Assembly (NCBI RefSeq): GCF_947502065.1
Contig: NZ_CANMYE010000009.1
Coordinates: 34,352-98,351, forward strand
Direction: 5' to 3'
DNA from: an uncultured Pseudoteredinibacter sp.
GTDB taxonomy: Bacteria; Pseudomonadota; Gammaproteobacteria; Pseudomonadales; Cellvibrionaceae
Length of the DNA: 64,000 nucleotides
Shown: positions 8,796-16,550 of the stretch, piece after piece
Numbering within the stretch: position 1 is the stretch's first letter
How the letters are laid out: each line of letters begins with the position of its first letter
Program-made: the position numbers and the translations under genes
Notes under the pieces: generated by a model
What the model saw: the letters and a program-made list of their open reading frames with translations, nothing else
Told to the model about the DNA's origin: nothing
Databases searched by the model: none

Positions 8796-9464
8796 TTGAT
8801 TGAGATAAGAGATTTAAGCTTTCGTCACCCGAGGCAAAGTAAGCCCTTTATTGAGATCCCCCATTGGCAGCTAAAGCAGGGCGAGCAAGTGCTTATTCAT
8901 GGCCCCTCAGGCTGTGGCAAGTCAACTTTTCTCAACTTACTAAGCGGAATGCTTACCCCGCAAAAAGGTGAAATTTGTATGCTGGGGCAAGATATCACCA
9001 AGCTCAGCAGTAGGCAGCAAGATCACTTTAGAGCACAGCACACCGCCTATATATTTCAGCAGTTCAATTTAATTCCTTACCTAAACGCCATAGAGAATAT
9101 TGAGCTGGAGTCTCAGTTTTCGGGCAATGATAAGCCGACTAGCAATGACTCTGCTGGAAAGATGCTTGAGCGTTTAAATTTACCAAACCCTTGCTGGCAG
9201 CAAGCGGTGAGAGAACTCAGTATAGGGCAGCAACAACGCGTTGCGATAGCGCGCGCCCTACTAAAAAAACCAAAGCTGCTCTTAGCCGACGAGCCAAGCT
9301 CTGCGCTGGACGCGAAAAATCGAGATGATTTCATGACCACATTGAAGTCATTACTCGAGGAGTGCGATTGCAGCTTGATAATGGTGAGTCACGATGAGGC
9401 CTTGCAAGCGCATTTTAAAAACATACAAGCTTTTGAGAATATCGTTCAGCGAGGCGTCGAGTAA
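8796..9464 (+). CDS. MacB/LolD-type ABC transporter ATPase
   Basis: A 222-residue ATPase with Walker A GPSGCGKST at 36-44, the signature LSIGQQQ at 141-147 and Walker B LLLADE at 161-166, all intact. It partners the FtsX-type permease that follows; the stop and the next start share a base (TAATG). In the Zur-regulated context the pair probably powers an envelope process tied to zinc acquisition, perhaps mechanotransmission or metallophore/lipoprotein handling rather than solute import. The only plausible start is TTG at 8796; the ATG at 8760 runs into a stop. Confidence 0.85.
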   Translation: MIEIRDLSFRHPRQSKPFIEIPHWQLKQGEQVLIHGPSGCGKSTFLNLLSGMLTPQKGEICMLGQDITKLSSRQQDHFRAQHTAYIFQQFNLIPYLNAIENIELESQFSGNDKPTSNDSAGKMLERLNLPNPCWQQAVRELSIGQQQRVAIARALLKKPKLLLADEPSSALDAKNRDDFMTTLKSLLEECDCSLIMVSHDEALQAHFKNIQAFENIVQRGVE

Positions 9465-10699
9465 TGTTTATCAGCTTAGCCTATAAGAGCCTATTGAATA
9501 GAAAAGAATCTTTAATCGTCAGCCTCATCGCTCTTAGTGTAAGCATCTTTGTTTTGCTGGGGGTTGAGCATATTCGGCTACAATCAAAAGAAAGTTTTGC
9601 CAAGGCCATTTCAGGTACCGATCTTATAGTCGGTGCGCGCAGTGGCCCACTGAATCTTCTTTTGTATTCTGTATTCCATATCGGTTCACCTAATAATAAT
9701 TTGAGTTGGCAAAGCTATCAGGAGATAGCCCAGCACCCAAAAGTGAAGTGGTCTATTCCTCTATCGATGGGTGACTCACACCGGGGATATCGTGTGATCG
9801 CCAGCAATCAAGATTATTTTAAATACTTCCAATATGGCCAAAACCAAACCCTGCAATTTGAGCAGGGCCATGCATACGAGACTGTTTTGGATGTGGTTTT
9901 AGGGGCTGAAGTTGCGCAACGCCTAGGATATAAAGTCGGAGACAAACTTCATATTGCCCACGGCATAGGTTCCAGCAGCTTTCACCAACACGATGATTAC
10001 AGTTTTACCGTAAGTGGCATACTCAAAGCTACCGGTACTGCCGTAGACAAATCTTTAATTAGCAGCTTAGCCGGCATTGAGATTATTCATGATAAGCAGC
10101 TGGCAAACTCATTGGATCTAAGTCACTTAAAACTAGAAAATAGTAACATAACGAGCCACAGCATTACCGCATTTATGCTGGGCTTAGAAAGAAAGATTGA
10201 TATCTTCAAGCTGCAAAGGCTAATTAGTAGCTACCCCAAAGAGCCCCTGTTAGCTATTTTACCGGGAGTCACCTTAAAAGAACTCTGGCATATGATGGGA
10301 AGCTTGGAAAATATCCTGCGCTTAGTTTCAGCTCTCGTGCTGATATCAGCTCTTCTTGGCTTACTTGCCCTACAGATGGCCAATGCACGTGAACGTAAGC
10401 AGGAAATAAAATTACTAAGAGTAATTGGCGCTTCGCCCATTTATATATTCTCACTGGTTCAGCTAGAAACACTTTTGCTCACAGTAACAAGCATGGCATT
10501 CGGAGCGCTTATGCTTTTTATTGCATTAAGCCTAGGGCAGAGCCTTTTAAGCGGCGAGTATGGAATTTATATCAGCGCGAATTTTATTGGGTATGAAACA
10601 ATCATGCTGGCAGCTTGGATTTTGCTAGCGGCCATTCTCGCAGCTAGCTTACCTGCGGTGCAGGCTTACCGACATAGTCTAAGCGCCCTTAAACAATAG
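9464..10699 (+). CDS. FtsX/MacB-type ABC transporter permease
   Basis: A 411-residue membrane protein with one transmembrane helix near residues 17-37. A large periplasmic region of about 230 residues follows (including GTDLIVGARSGPLNLLLYSVF), then three C-terminal helices around residues 285-305, 330-355 and 375-400. This is the MacB/FtsX topology. It forms one transcription unit with the ATPase just upstream and ends at a bidirectional terminator. Its place in the Zur block suggests a zinc-dependent role; substrate unknown. Confidence 0.85.
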   Translation: MFISLAYKSLLNRKESLIVSLIALSVSIFVLLGVEHIRLQSKESFAKAISGTDLIVGARSGPLNLLLYSVFHIGSPNNNLSWQSYQEIAQHPKVKWSIPLSMGDSHRGYRVIASNQDYFKYFQYGQNQTLQFEQGHAYETVLDVVLGAEVAQRLGYKVGDKLHIAHGIGSSSFHQHDDYSFTVSGILKATGTAVDKSLISSLAGIEIIHDKQLANSLDLSHLKLENSNITSHSITAFMLGLERKIDIFKLQRLISSYPKEPLLAILPGVTLKELWHMMGSLENILRLVSALVLISALLGLLALQMANARERKQEIKLLRVIGASPIYIFSLVQLETLLLTVTSMAFGALMLFIALSLGQSLLSGEYGIYISANFIGYETIMLAAWILLAAILAASLPAVQAYRHSLSALKQ

Positions 10700-10704
10700 A
10701 CAAT

Positions 10705-10735
10705 AAAAAAGCCCGTCCATTGGACGAGCTTTTTT
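10705..10735. terminator. Bidirectional terminator between the permease gene and mlaA
   Basis: Stem GCCCGTCC / GGACGAGC with flanking A and T runs on both sides; the genes converge here. Confidence 0.88.
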
Positions 10736-10757
10736 AAAGCACTAATGCAGATAATTC

Positions 10758-11489
10758 TTAAAAATCTTCTTCATCATCTAGATCAGCACCAAAATCATCT
10801 TCCACCTGGCCGTCATTGATCAGGTATTCACGACGCTGCAGGTAAGCATCACGAATGAAGCTGTATTTGTCGCCAGAAATTGCGCCTTCGGCTCCTAGTA
10901 AGGATGCACGAGTATCAAGCAATTCTGTTGCAAATGTCGTATTACGAGTTGGCACATGATCAATATGAGTTACCGGGTTCAGGTAGCTATCTGCCGGCAA
11001 GCCAACACCATCACGCAGTGTAGTAGGGCCTAAAAGTGGCAATACGATATAAGGACCAGAATCTACGCCCCAAGCGGCTAATGTTTGACCAAAGTCTTCC
11101 CCGGTGCCCTTCTCTAAACCCATATGCTTGGCAACATCGAATAGACCCGCCAAGCCGAAAGTAGAGTTGATCAATAAGCGGCCGGTATCGTTGCTGGCCT
11201 GGCCTAATTTGAATTGCAGCAAACCATTAACAATATTGCCTACTTCACCAAGGTTGCTAAATACATTGCTAACCCCGGTTTCCACAACATCTGGAGTAAC
11301 CGCTTTATAGCCTTTGGCCAGGGGCTTCACTACAGCACCATCAATGGTGTCATTGAAAGCAAAGACACCTCGGTTAAAACCTTCCCATGGATCGGCGGGA
11401 TTTTCCTTTTGCTTGGCTTCTTCGGCCAAAGCGCCGGCAGCCAAACCCATACTGAGTAGTGCTGCAACGGCCATTTTGCGAATCGTCAC
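10758..11489 (-). CDS. mlaA: MlaA/VacJ family outer-membrane lipid asymmetry protein
   Basis: A 243-residue protein with a signal peptide ending near GALAEE, and the VacJ/MlaA body: NPADPWEGFNRGVFAFND, LINSTFGLAGLFDVA, GEDFGQTLAAWGV, GPYIVLPLLGPTTLRDGVG. MlaA sits in the outer membrane with porins and removes misplaced phospholipids from the outer leaflet, handing them to MlaC. No lipobox cysteine follows the signal sequence, so it is probably released or anchored without a lipid. The tail is very acidic. The rest of the Mla pathway is not nearby, but a porin gene is 0.7 kb away. Confidence 0.9.
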   Translation of the reverse strand: MTIRKMAVAALLSMGLAAGALAEEAKQKENPADPWEGFNRGVFAFNDTIDGAVVKPLAKGYKAVTPDVVETGVSNVFSNLGEVGNIVNGLLQFKLGQASNDTGRLLINSTFGLAGLFDVAKHMGLEKGTGEDFGQTLAAWGVDSGPYIVLPLLGPTTLRDGVGLPADSYLNPVTHIDHVPTRNTTFATELLDTRASLLGAEGAISGDKYSFIRDAYLQRREYLINDGQVEDDFGADLDDEEDF

Positions 11490-11665
11490 GTTATTTCACC
11501 TAATATTTACCGTTAAACTATTGTAGGTTGCTTAGGCAGTTTGGACAATTCGAGTTTGTAAGGATTCCGCTATAGCTCTAATAAGATTTGTTAATAGCTC
11601 ACTCCAACAGGCGGGGCGACTCAGCAGACAATGAGTGAGCTAATTGTATACAATTCAGGGGGAAA

Positions 11666-12079
11666 TCAGTTACAACGATAATCAAACTGCAGATCTAGAC
11701 CGTTATTTGGGCCAACTGCATATTTTTCACCCTTTACCTCAAAGCCATTTGGGCATTCTTGGGCAATCAATTGTAGAAGTTCGAAACGGCGCTGGGACAG
11801 AGCATCGGCACTCTTTAGCCAATCAATCTTCACAGCCTCGACCTTTTCGACCTTTTGCTTAAATTCTTTTGATGCAGTGGACTTCTTTTCACCACCATCA
11901 ATTAGATCGTTCAATACCTTATTGATGCCGCTATTCTTACCGCAAATATTGTAGTCAGACATATCTTCGTCATCGATATCAACAGCGTATACGCAGTCTT
12001 CATCATCTTCTTGAGCTATGGCCCAGGCCGGAAAAGATAGGCTAATGGCCAATAATAGACTGAGTAGAAGGGGCTTCAT
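11666..12079 (-). CDS. Small exported protein, function unknown
   Basis: A 137-residue protein beginning with a clear signal peptide (MKPLLLSLLLAISLSFPAWA). I chose the ATG at 12079, which has GGAG ten bases upstream; a longer frame back to 12154 would bury the signal peptide. The mature part is acidic at first (EDDEDC), then lysine-rich (residues about 65-90), and has four cysteines (CVY, CGK, QECP, YRCN) that could form two disulfides. I do not recognise a family. It lies between mlaA and the porin gene on the same strand, behind the porin terminator. Confidence 0.65.
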   Translation of the reverse strand: MKPLLLSLLLAISLSFPAWAIAQEDDEDCVYAVDIDDEDMSDYNICGKNSGINKVLNDLIDGGEKKSTASKEFKQKVEKVEAVKIDWLKSADALSQRRFELLQLIAQECPNGFEVKGEKYAVGPNNGLDLQFDYRCN

Positions 12080-12126
12080 ATTGATACTCCGAGCGAAGTT
12101 AAAGAGAGTTATTATAAAGTGGATAC

Positions 12127-12156
12127 AAAAATGCCACTTGTATACAAGTGGCATTT
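12127..12156 (-). terminator. Terminator after the porin gene
   Basis: Perfect 30-bp palindrome: AAAATGCCACTTGTA followed by its complement. It lies 52 bases past the porin stop and just before the small exported protein gene. Confidence 0.8.
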
Positions 12157-12208
12157 TCTAAAACGAAGTGCTCAGTATTTAGAGTACTGAACTGATCACA
12201 AAGGGATC

Positions 12209-13135
12209 TTAGAACTTCATTTCGATGCCGATACCAGCGTAATCGTTATCTTCCGCTAGGTTATCAGCTTCTTCGTGGGTGTAGAAACCGAACAACTTGG
12301 TTTTCTTAGACAGTTTGTAGTCCATACCCAAGCTCCAAGTCTTGGCATCGTCTTTAACGATGTCAGACTGACCGTACTGAGCTTTAAGAGCAACGTCTTT
12401 AGAAGCTTTCAACTTAGCAGAAACAACCCAGCCGTCACCGTCATTCAAAGAAGATGGGCCAGCGTCCTGATCTTCCCAAAGTACGCCCAACTGCAAAGAG
12501 CTCAACTTGAACTGACCAACAGCACGTACAACTTCAGCGCCTTCTTTTTCAACATCCTGGTCGTAAGCAACAGCCAAGTAAACACCAGCGTCTTTGTCGT
12601 TATAAGCAACAGAAGAAGAGATGCCGTTATCTACGTTGTCGTCTTCAGAAGCAACGTAAGCAACTTTAGCTTGGATTGGACCCCAAGACTTAGGAGAAGT
12701 GTACTGAACAGTGTTGCTAGTACGGTTGTCGCTCTTAGTGATGATAGACTTGATATCACCTTCTAAGTCGTTGAATAGGTCTACTTTCTTCTGAGCTTTC
12801 TTCAGAGGAGTGTCGAACTTACCAGCGATAACCTGACCGAAACCACCTTCCAAACCAACGTAGATGTTACGCTGAGTGAAAGTTTGACCGTCTTTGTCAC
12901 CGTCATCGATTTGAGTTTCGTATTCAAACTTGTAGATAGCCTTCAGACCATTACCTAGGTCTTCTTTGCCTTTGAAGCCGATGCGAGAAGCGTTGCTTAC
13001 TAATTCAGTGGTGCGATCACCTTTCTCGTCAGTAGACTGAAGAGAAACGTTTGCTTTACCGTAAACGGTTACATCAGCTAGAGCTGACATTGGCAGTGCA
13101 GCAGCAATAGCCAGAGGCAAAAGTGCTTTTTTCAT
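12209..13135 (-). CDS. Gram-negative general porin (OmpC/PF13609 type)
   Basis: A 308-residue outer-membrane beta-barrel protein with signal peptide MKKALLPLAIAAALPMSALA, mature start DVTVYGKANV, the typical SRIGFKGKEDLGNGLKAIYKFE segment and a C-terminal phenylalanine (IGIEMKF) recognised by the Bam machinery. The codons look strongly selected and uniform (for example repeated GTT, GAC, AAC choices), as expected for a very highly expressed protein. The strand-alternating aromatic and charged residues fit a 16-strand trimeric porin for small hydrophilic solutes. Large acidic clusters in loops suggest cation preference. Confidence 0.92.
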   Translation of the reverse strand: MKKALLPLAIAAALPMSALADVTVYGKANVSLQSTDEKGDRTTELVSNASRIGFKGKEDLGNGLKAIYKFEYETQIDDGDKDGQTFTQRNIYVGLEGGFGQVIAGKFDTPLKKAQKKVDLFNDLEGDIKSIITKSDNRTSNTVQYTSPKSWGPIQAKVAYVASEDDNVDNGISSSVAYNDKDAGVYLAVAYDQDVEKEGAEVVRAVGQFKLSSLQLGVLWEDQDAGPSSLNDGDGWVVSAKLKASKDVALKAQYGQSDIVKDDAKTWSLGMDYKLSKKTKLFGFYTHEEADNLAEDNDYAGIGIEMKF

Positions 13136-13655
13136 GGAGTAGTCCCCTATATCGATTATTTCAGCTATCTGTTCAAACGCTAGTTAACGCGCTTTTATAT
13201 TTTTAAGCGCCACCGTAGTGAAGGCGCCCGGTACATCTAAAACTCAATTCAGAGCCCACCTACTATCATTTAAGCCCGCTATCGGCGTTTATGACAGAAA
13301 CATTACAGATTTTTTAAAGCCCGGCTCTGACTCAAAAAATGAATGCAGCTAATCTACTCGCGAAATATTTCAGTTATATGACCAAAGCAAGGAATTAGTG
13401 GGGGAATTAGAAGAAATTAAATTAGCTGTAAAATCAGGGGCTTACAAACGGTGCTTGAAAATCGAACAGAAGGAACTAATCGCATTATTTCAGCAACTTG
13501 ACGCCTTAAATTTCAAAAATTAAAAATTTAGGCGCCATTTTGCGAATCGTTCAATAATGCACCACTTGTCGGAATGCGCTTTGAAAAGCAAAAAAATACT
13601 CAAAAAGCTAGGAATAGAGCAAGATTGATCAAAAAGCAAACTGCCTAGATTTTGG
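13136..13655. other. 520-base gap between the porin and hvfC genes
   Basis: Long leader of the porin gene (minus strand), with many short A/T runs. Apart from the small candidate frame at 13398 I see no gene, RNA or large repeat. Confidence 0.5.
13398..13523 (+). CDS. Candidate 41-residue small protein
   Basis: GTG-started frame with AAGGA five bases upstream. The product begins MGELEEIKLAVKSGAYKR and ends ALFQQLDALNFKN, with a protein-like mix of helix-forming residues. The frame is also open upstream to 13353 without an ATG; an ATG in the next frame (13339) ends at 13398, so an ancestral longer gene with a frameshift is possible. No homologue is known to me; this is a weak call. Confidence 0.25.
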   Translation: MGELEEIKLAVKSGAYKRCLKIEQKELIALFQQLDALNFKN

Positions 13656-14411
13656 CTAGTACAGGATATTCTTTGACAGTAAATCCCGAACTAGACCAAG
13701 CGCAAAAGTTAATATTTGCTGAGGGTCTGGATGCTGCATTTCATCAGCCAGCTGTAAAAGAATATCCCTTAAGCTTTTTTCATCATGCTCAGCCAATAAC
13801 AACAATAAGCGAACTGTCACCGCATTAGATTGGATAAACTTCACTTCCTCGCCTTGGCGATAAACCACCAGAAAAGTATTTTCTGCCGGCAATGTATCAG
13901 GCTGGAAATCAGGCCCTATTTGATGCACAGGAAACTGATAAGACAGCGGCCAGGCCAATGGCGACAGCTGCGGGCGGGCGTCGAGTAAAGCTTCGTCAAC
14001 CATTGTCAGTAAATCACTGTTCGCAGGCTCTTCCTCTTCGGAAACATCCAGTGCCAACTCGGTCCACTCATAGTGGGCAAGTTCCAGCATAAATGGCGGA
14101 TCATTGGGGCCCAATTCATACTCGTTTTCTAAAAAGCGAAGAAACTCCTGGCTGATATGGAGAAAGTACGGCGAATGGCTCTCATGCTGGATAACAAATT
14201 TACGCATCAAGTTGAGCCACTGCTCCTCACTATATAGTTCGCGCAATACCGGAAAGGCACCAGATATAAAACCTTCGATGTTATTAAAAATAAGATCTTG
14301 GTAGATTTTCAAACGACGCCGTTCAACATCTTGGGGGCCGGCCACATTGAGGGGATCTCGCAAGTGGCTGGCCATCTCATGTTGCAGCTGTCTTAAGTTC
14401 TGCTCAGACAT
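13656..14411 (-). CDS. hvfC: HvfC-like (DUF2063) partner of the RiPP-modifying enzyme
   Basis: A 251-residue DUF2063 protein. The true start is ATG at 14411, giving MSEQNLRQLQHEMASHLRDP; it overlaps the hvfB stop by eight bases (ATGTCTGA), a sign of coupled translation. A longer frame to 14507 runs deep into hvfB and is not credible. The N-terminal half has the DUF2063 DNA-binding-like helical region (RRRLKIYQDLIFNNIEGFI, ELYSEEQWLNLMRKFV), and the C-terminal half resembles a RiPP-recognition element. It is thought to present the precursor peptide to HvfB. Confidence 0.88.
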   Translation of the reverse strand: MSEQNLRQLQHEMASHLRDPLNVAGPQDVERRRLKIYQDLIFNNIEGFISGAFPVLRELYSEEQWLNLMRKFVIQHESHSPYFLHISQEFLRFLENEYELGPNDPPFMLELAHYEWTELALDVSEEEEPANSDLLTMVDEALLDARPQLSPLAWPLSYQFPVHQIGPDFQPDTLPAENTFLVVYRQGEEVKFIQSNAVTVRLLLLLAEHDEKSLRDILLQLADEMQHPDPQQILTFALGLVRDLLSKNILY

Positions 14412-15294
14412 GCTGACTGCCTCCAAGTGACGCTGCTGCTTGCTTTGTAGTAGCAAGAGCGGCAGCCTCGGCACCAGCCTGAATAGATTTAATTTTATCC
14501 ACTTCAATCATTAATTCATCAACAGGGGGAATATTGAAATCGCGTTCCAATAGTGTCGGCAATACACCAAATTTTTGATAAGCCCGAGCCAACAAGCCCC
14601 ATACCGGATCAATCACATCGGCACCGTGAGTATCGACTTTTAAATCATCGGCCTCATCGTAATGGCCCGCAATATGGATATACTTGGCTCGCTCGCCCGG
14701 AAGCTGATCAAGGAATTCTTCAGGCTTATAGCCGTGGTTGATGCTATTTACATAAATATTATTGACGTCCAATAGCAAATCACAATCAGCTTCTTCTAAC
14801 ACCGCACGAATAAACTCAATCTCACTCATCTCTTGCCCGGGAGCGCAGTAGTAAGATGCGTTTTCCATCGCAATGCGCTCGCCTAAAATATCCTGCACTT
14901 GGCGAATTCGCTCAGCAGTGTAGTGCACAGCTTCTTCGGTAAATGGAATGGGGAGTAAATCGTATAGATGCCCCTGCTCACTGCAATAGGTTAAATGTTC
15001 TGAGTAATATGGAACATTGTGCTCGTTCATAAATTGGCGAATTGATTTCACCAAATCGACATCGACAGGGTCTGGAGAGCCAATTGAAAGGGAGAGCCCA
15101 TGGCAGATAATAGGAAAGCGTTCGCTATACTCCTTAAACATACGACCATAACGGCCGCCGACGCCAATCCAGTTTTCAGGAGCGACCTCCATAAACTGCA
15201 CATCATCTAAACTAAGTTTTTGCGCATCATCTAGCATACTGCGGCGCAAGCCAACGCCGACACCTTGCACAGGAAAGTTTTCAATTACTGACAT
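14404..15294 (-). CDS. hvfB: HvfB-like multinuclear non-haem iron oxidase (MNIO, DUF692)
   Basis: A 296-residue DUF692 enzyme. The TIM-barrel metal ligands characteristic of the family are visible: H65 in CHGLSLSIGS, E99/H100 in SEHLTY, E144-N145 in MENASYY, D176 and N178 in LDVNNI, H187, H207 and H211 in YIHIAGHYD, D221/H223 in DTHGAD and E250 in LERDFNIP. Enzymes of this type use two or three irons and oxygen to turn cysteines of a precursor peptide into heterocycle/thioamide groups that bind copper. The target is the EGKCG-repeat protein encoded just upstream. The two are separated by 346 bases holding a terminator and an inserted repeat. Confidence 0.9.
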   Translation of the reverse strand: MSVIENFPVQGVGVGLRRSMLDDAQKLSLDDVQFMEVAPENWIGVGGRYGRMFKEYSERFPIICHGLSLSIGSPDPVDVDLVKSIRQFMNEHNVPYYSEHLTYCSEQGHLYDLLPIPFTEEAVHYTAERIRQVQDILGERIAMENASYYCAPGQEMSEIEFIRAVLEEADCDLLLDVNNIYVNSINHGYKPEEFLDQLPGERAKYIHIAGHYDEADDLKVDTHGADVIDPVWGLLARAYQKFGVLPTLLERDFNIPPVDELMIEVDKIKSIQAGAEAAALATTKQAAASLGGSQHV

Positions 15295-15382
15295 ATTAGT
15301 CTCCTGGTAATGGTTTGATGCTGCCTTAGCAGCGCTAATCTCACAAGCTAGATGAATGTTTTGTTATTATTTACAGCGCCCT

Positions 15383-15563
15383 GGCGCCCGCTGGATACGA
15401 ACCACAGGCATGTGGTGAATGCCTAAATTGCAGGAGCAAATTTAGGCCGGTCGTCCTGACCATATCCTGCTCCTGCGCCGTGGATGAACACCATCCAAGG
15501 TGTCCAGCCTGCGGCCAAGCCGAAATTCCCTCCAGGGGAATTGCTCAGGCGCCCGCTGGATAC
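15383..15563. repeat. Structured repeat copy 3, within the hvfA-hvfB gap
   Basis: Bounded here by a 16-bp direct repeat GGCGCCCGCTGGATAC (15383-15398 and 15548-15563) rather than inverted ends. Inside, GCGGCCAAGCCGAAATTCCC, a TCCA loop and GGGGAATTGCTCA match the family core, but with AATT in place of AAT/ATT on both sides of the hairpin, so pairing is kept. A second internal stem is GCAGGAGCA / TGCTCCTG-like (15431 and 15468). It separates hvfA from hvfB. Confidence 0.6.
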
Positions 15564-15580
15564 AGGTCATCCATGACCAT

Positions 15581-15610
15581 AAAAAAACGCCGCTATTGCG
15601 GCGCTTTTTT
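15581..15610 (-). terminator. Terminator directly after hvfA
   Basis: Stem GCCGC-TATT-GCGGC extended by AACGCC/GGCGCTT, with A and T runs on either side. It lies 31 bases past the hvfA stop, between precursor and enzyme genes. It would make precursor transcripts more abundant than enzyme transcripts unless hvfB has its own promoter. Confidence 0.85.
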
Positions 15611-15640
15611 AGACTGAATAATGAATTTATTCAGCTAAGC

Positions 15641-16141
15641 TTAGGCAGCGCCACCGCATTTGCCTTCGCCACACTTACCTTCTTTAGAAGCTTTTTTGTC
15701 GCCGCCGCATTTGCCTTCGCCGCACTTACCTTCTTTAGAAGCTTTTTTGCCGCCGCACTTGCCTTCGCCACACTTACCTTCACCGGCTTTCTTGCCGCCG
15801 CACTTGCCTTCACCGCATTTGCCTTCGCCACACTTGCCTTCTTTAGAAGCTTTTTTGTCGCCGCCGCACTTGCCTTCGCCGCACTTACCTTCTTTAGACG
15901 CTTTTTTGTCGCCGCCGCATTTGCCTTCGCCGCACTTACCTTCACCGGCTTTTTTACCTTCGCCACACTTACCTTCGCCACACTTGCCTTCCATATCGGC
16001 AGCAGCTAGCTGATAACCACTGCTTAGCTCAGTAGCTGCAAATGGGTTTTCAGTAGCCGCTACGGTGCTCATGGAAGCTGATGCTAACATTGCCGCACCA
16101 ACAGCCGCAGCGATAGGAGTCATTGTAGTTTTTTTAGACAT
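15641..16141 (-). CDS. hvfA: HvfA-like RiPP precursor with 15 EGKCG motifs
   Basis: A 166-residue low-complexity protein. Residues 1-29 form a signal peptide (ending TVAA), residues 30-50 a leader-like segment (ATELSSGYQLAAADM), and residues 51-166 the repeat region. There I count 15 copies of EGKCG, mostly in pairs, spaced by GDKKASK, GKKASK or GKKAG. All 15 cysteines of the protein are in these motifs. In Haemophilus the same motif is modified by HvfB/HvfC to copper-binding oxazolone/thioamide units, so this product is probably an exported copper-binding peptide with many sites. SD AGAGGAAA lies seven bases before the ATG. It heads the hvfABC locus; a terminator follows. Confidence 0.9.
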   Translation of the reverse strand: MSKKTTMTPIAAAVGAAMLASASMSTVAATENPFAATELSSGYQLAAADMEGKCGEGKCGEGKKAGEGKCGEGKCGGDKKASKEGKCGEGKCGGDKKASKEGKCGEGKCGEGKCGGKKAGEGKCGEGKCGGKKASKEGKCGEGKCGGDKKASKEGKCGEGKCGGAA

Positions 16142-16550
16142 AATTCATTTCCTCTGTATATGCGTATGTACTGTTCTGTTATGCGACAAGGCGCATGTTA
16201 TTGAAATTACACATCATTACTGGCTAAAGCAGCTCTAGAAGGTTAGAACAAAACCAGAATAAGTAAAAGCTTTAACTCTGCCAAGCCACTGTATAACGAG
16301 TTAAAGCGCTTGGCGATTGCAAAAACTTGCGATGTGTGAAGTATGACTCAAGATACTGGGAAAAGTTGTCACGGTTCTATCACAAGCCACTAACGAATAG
16401 AGGAAAAACCCTTCACAGCACAAGTCTATCTATAAAAGCTAAACGCTTGTGCGGCTTTCAGGCAGTAAAATGGTCTCACTAAAACAATCTTGTCACCCAA
16501 TACCTCAAAAGGAATAAGCGACAAGAGTGCAATAGAAGGATAAAACCACT
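16142..16550. other. Control region upstream of hvfA (409 bases)
   Basis: No gene. It contains the probable hvfA promoter (minus strand) and an interleaved inverted repeat: GCTTTAACTC (16269-16278) pairs with GAGTTAAAGC (16298-16307), and GCCAAGC (16280-16286) pairs with GCTTGGC (16308-16314). The two pairings are mutually exclusive or non-nested; they could be a regulator-binding site or alternative RNA hairpins. The end nearest 16550 is the downstream flank of hrpA. Confidence 0.45.

Noticed and set aside
12275..12766. 163-residue frame opposite the porin gene
   Set aside because: It is antisense to a gene with strong codon bias, which leaves long stop-free frames in the other strand.
15500..16009. 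Plus-strand frame with Phe/Ala repeats
   Set aside because: Antisense to hvfA; same origin, no start signal.
15660..16013. Open frame on the plus strand opposite hvfA
   Set aside because: It is the shadow of the GGC/KCG codon repetition in hvfA; the product is a simple Pro/His/Leu repeat.
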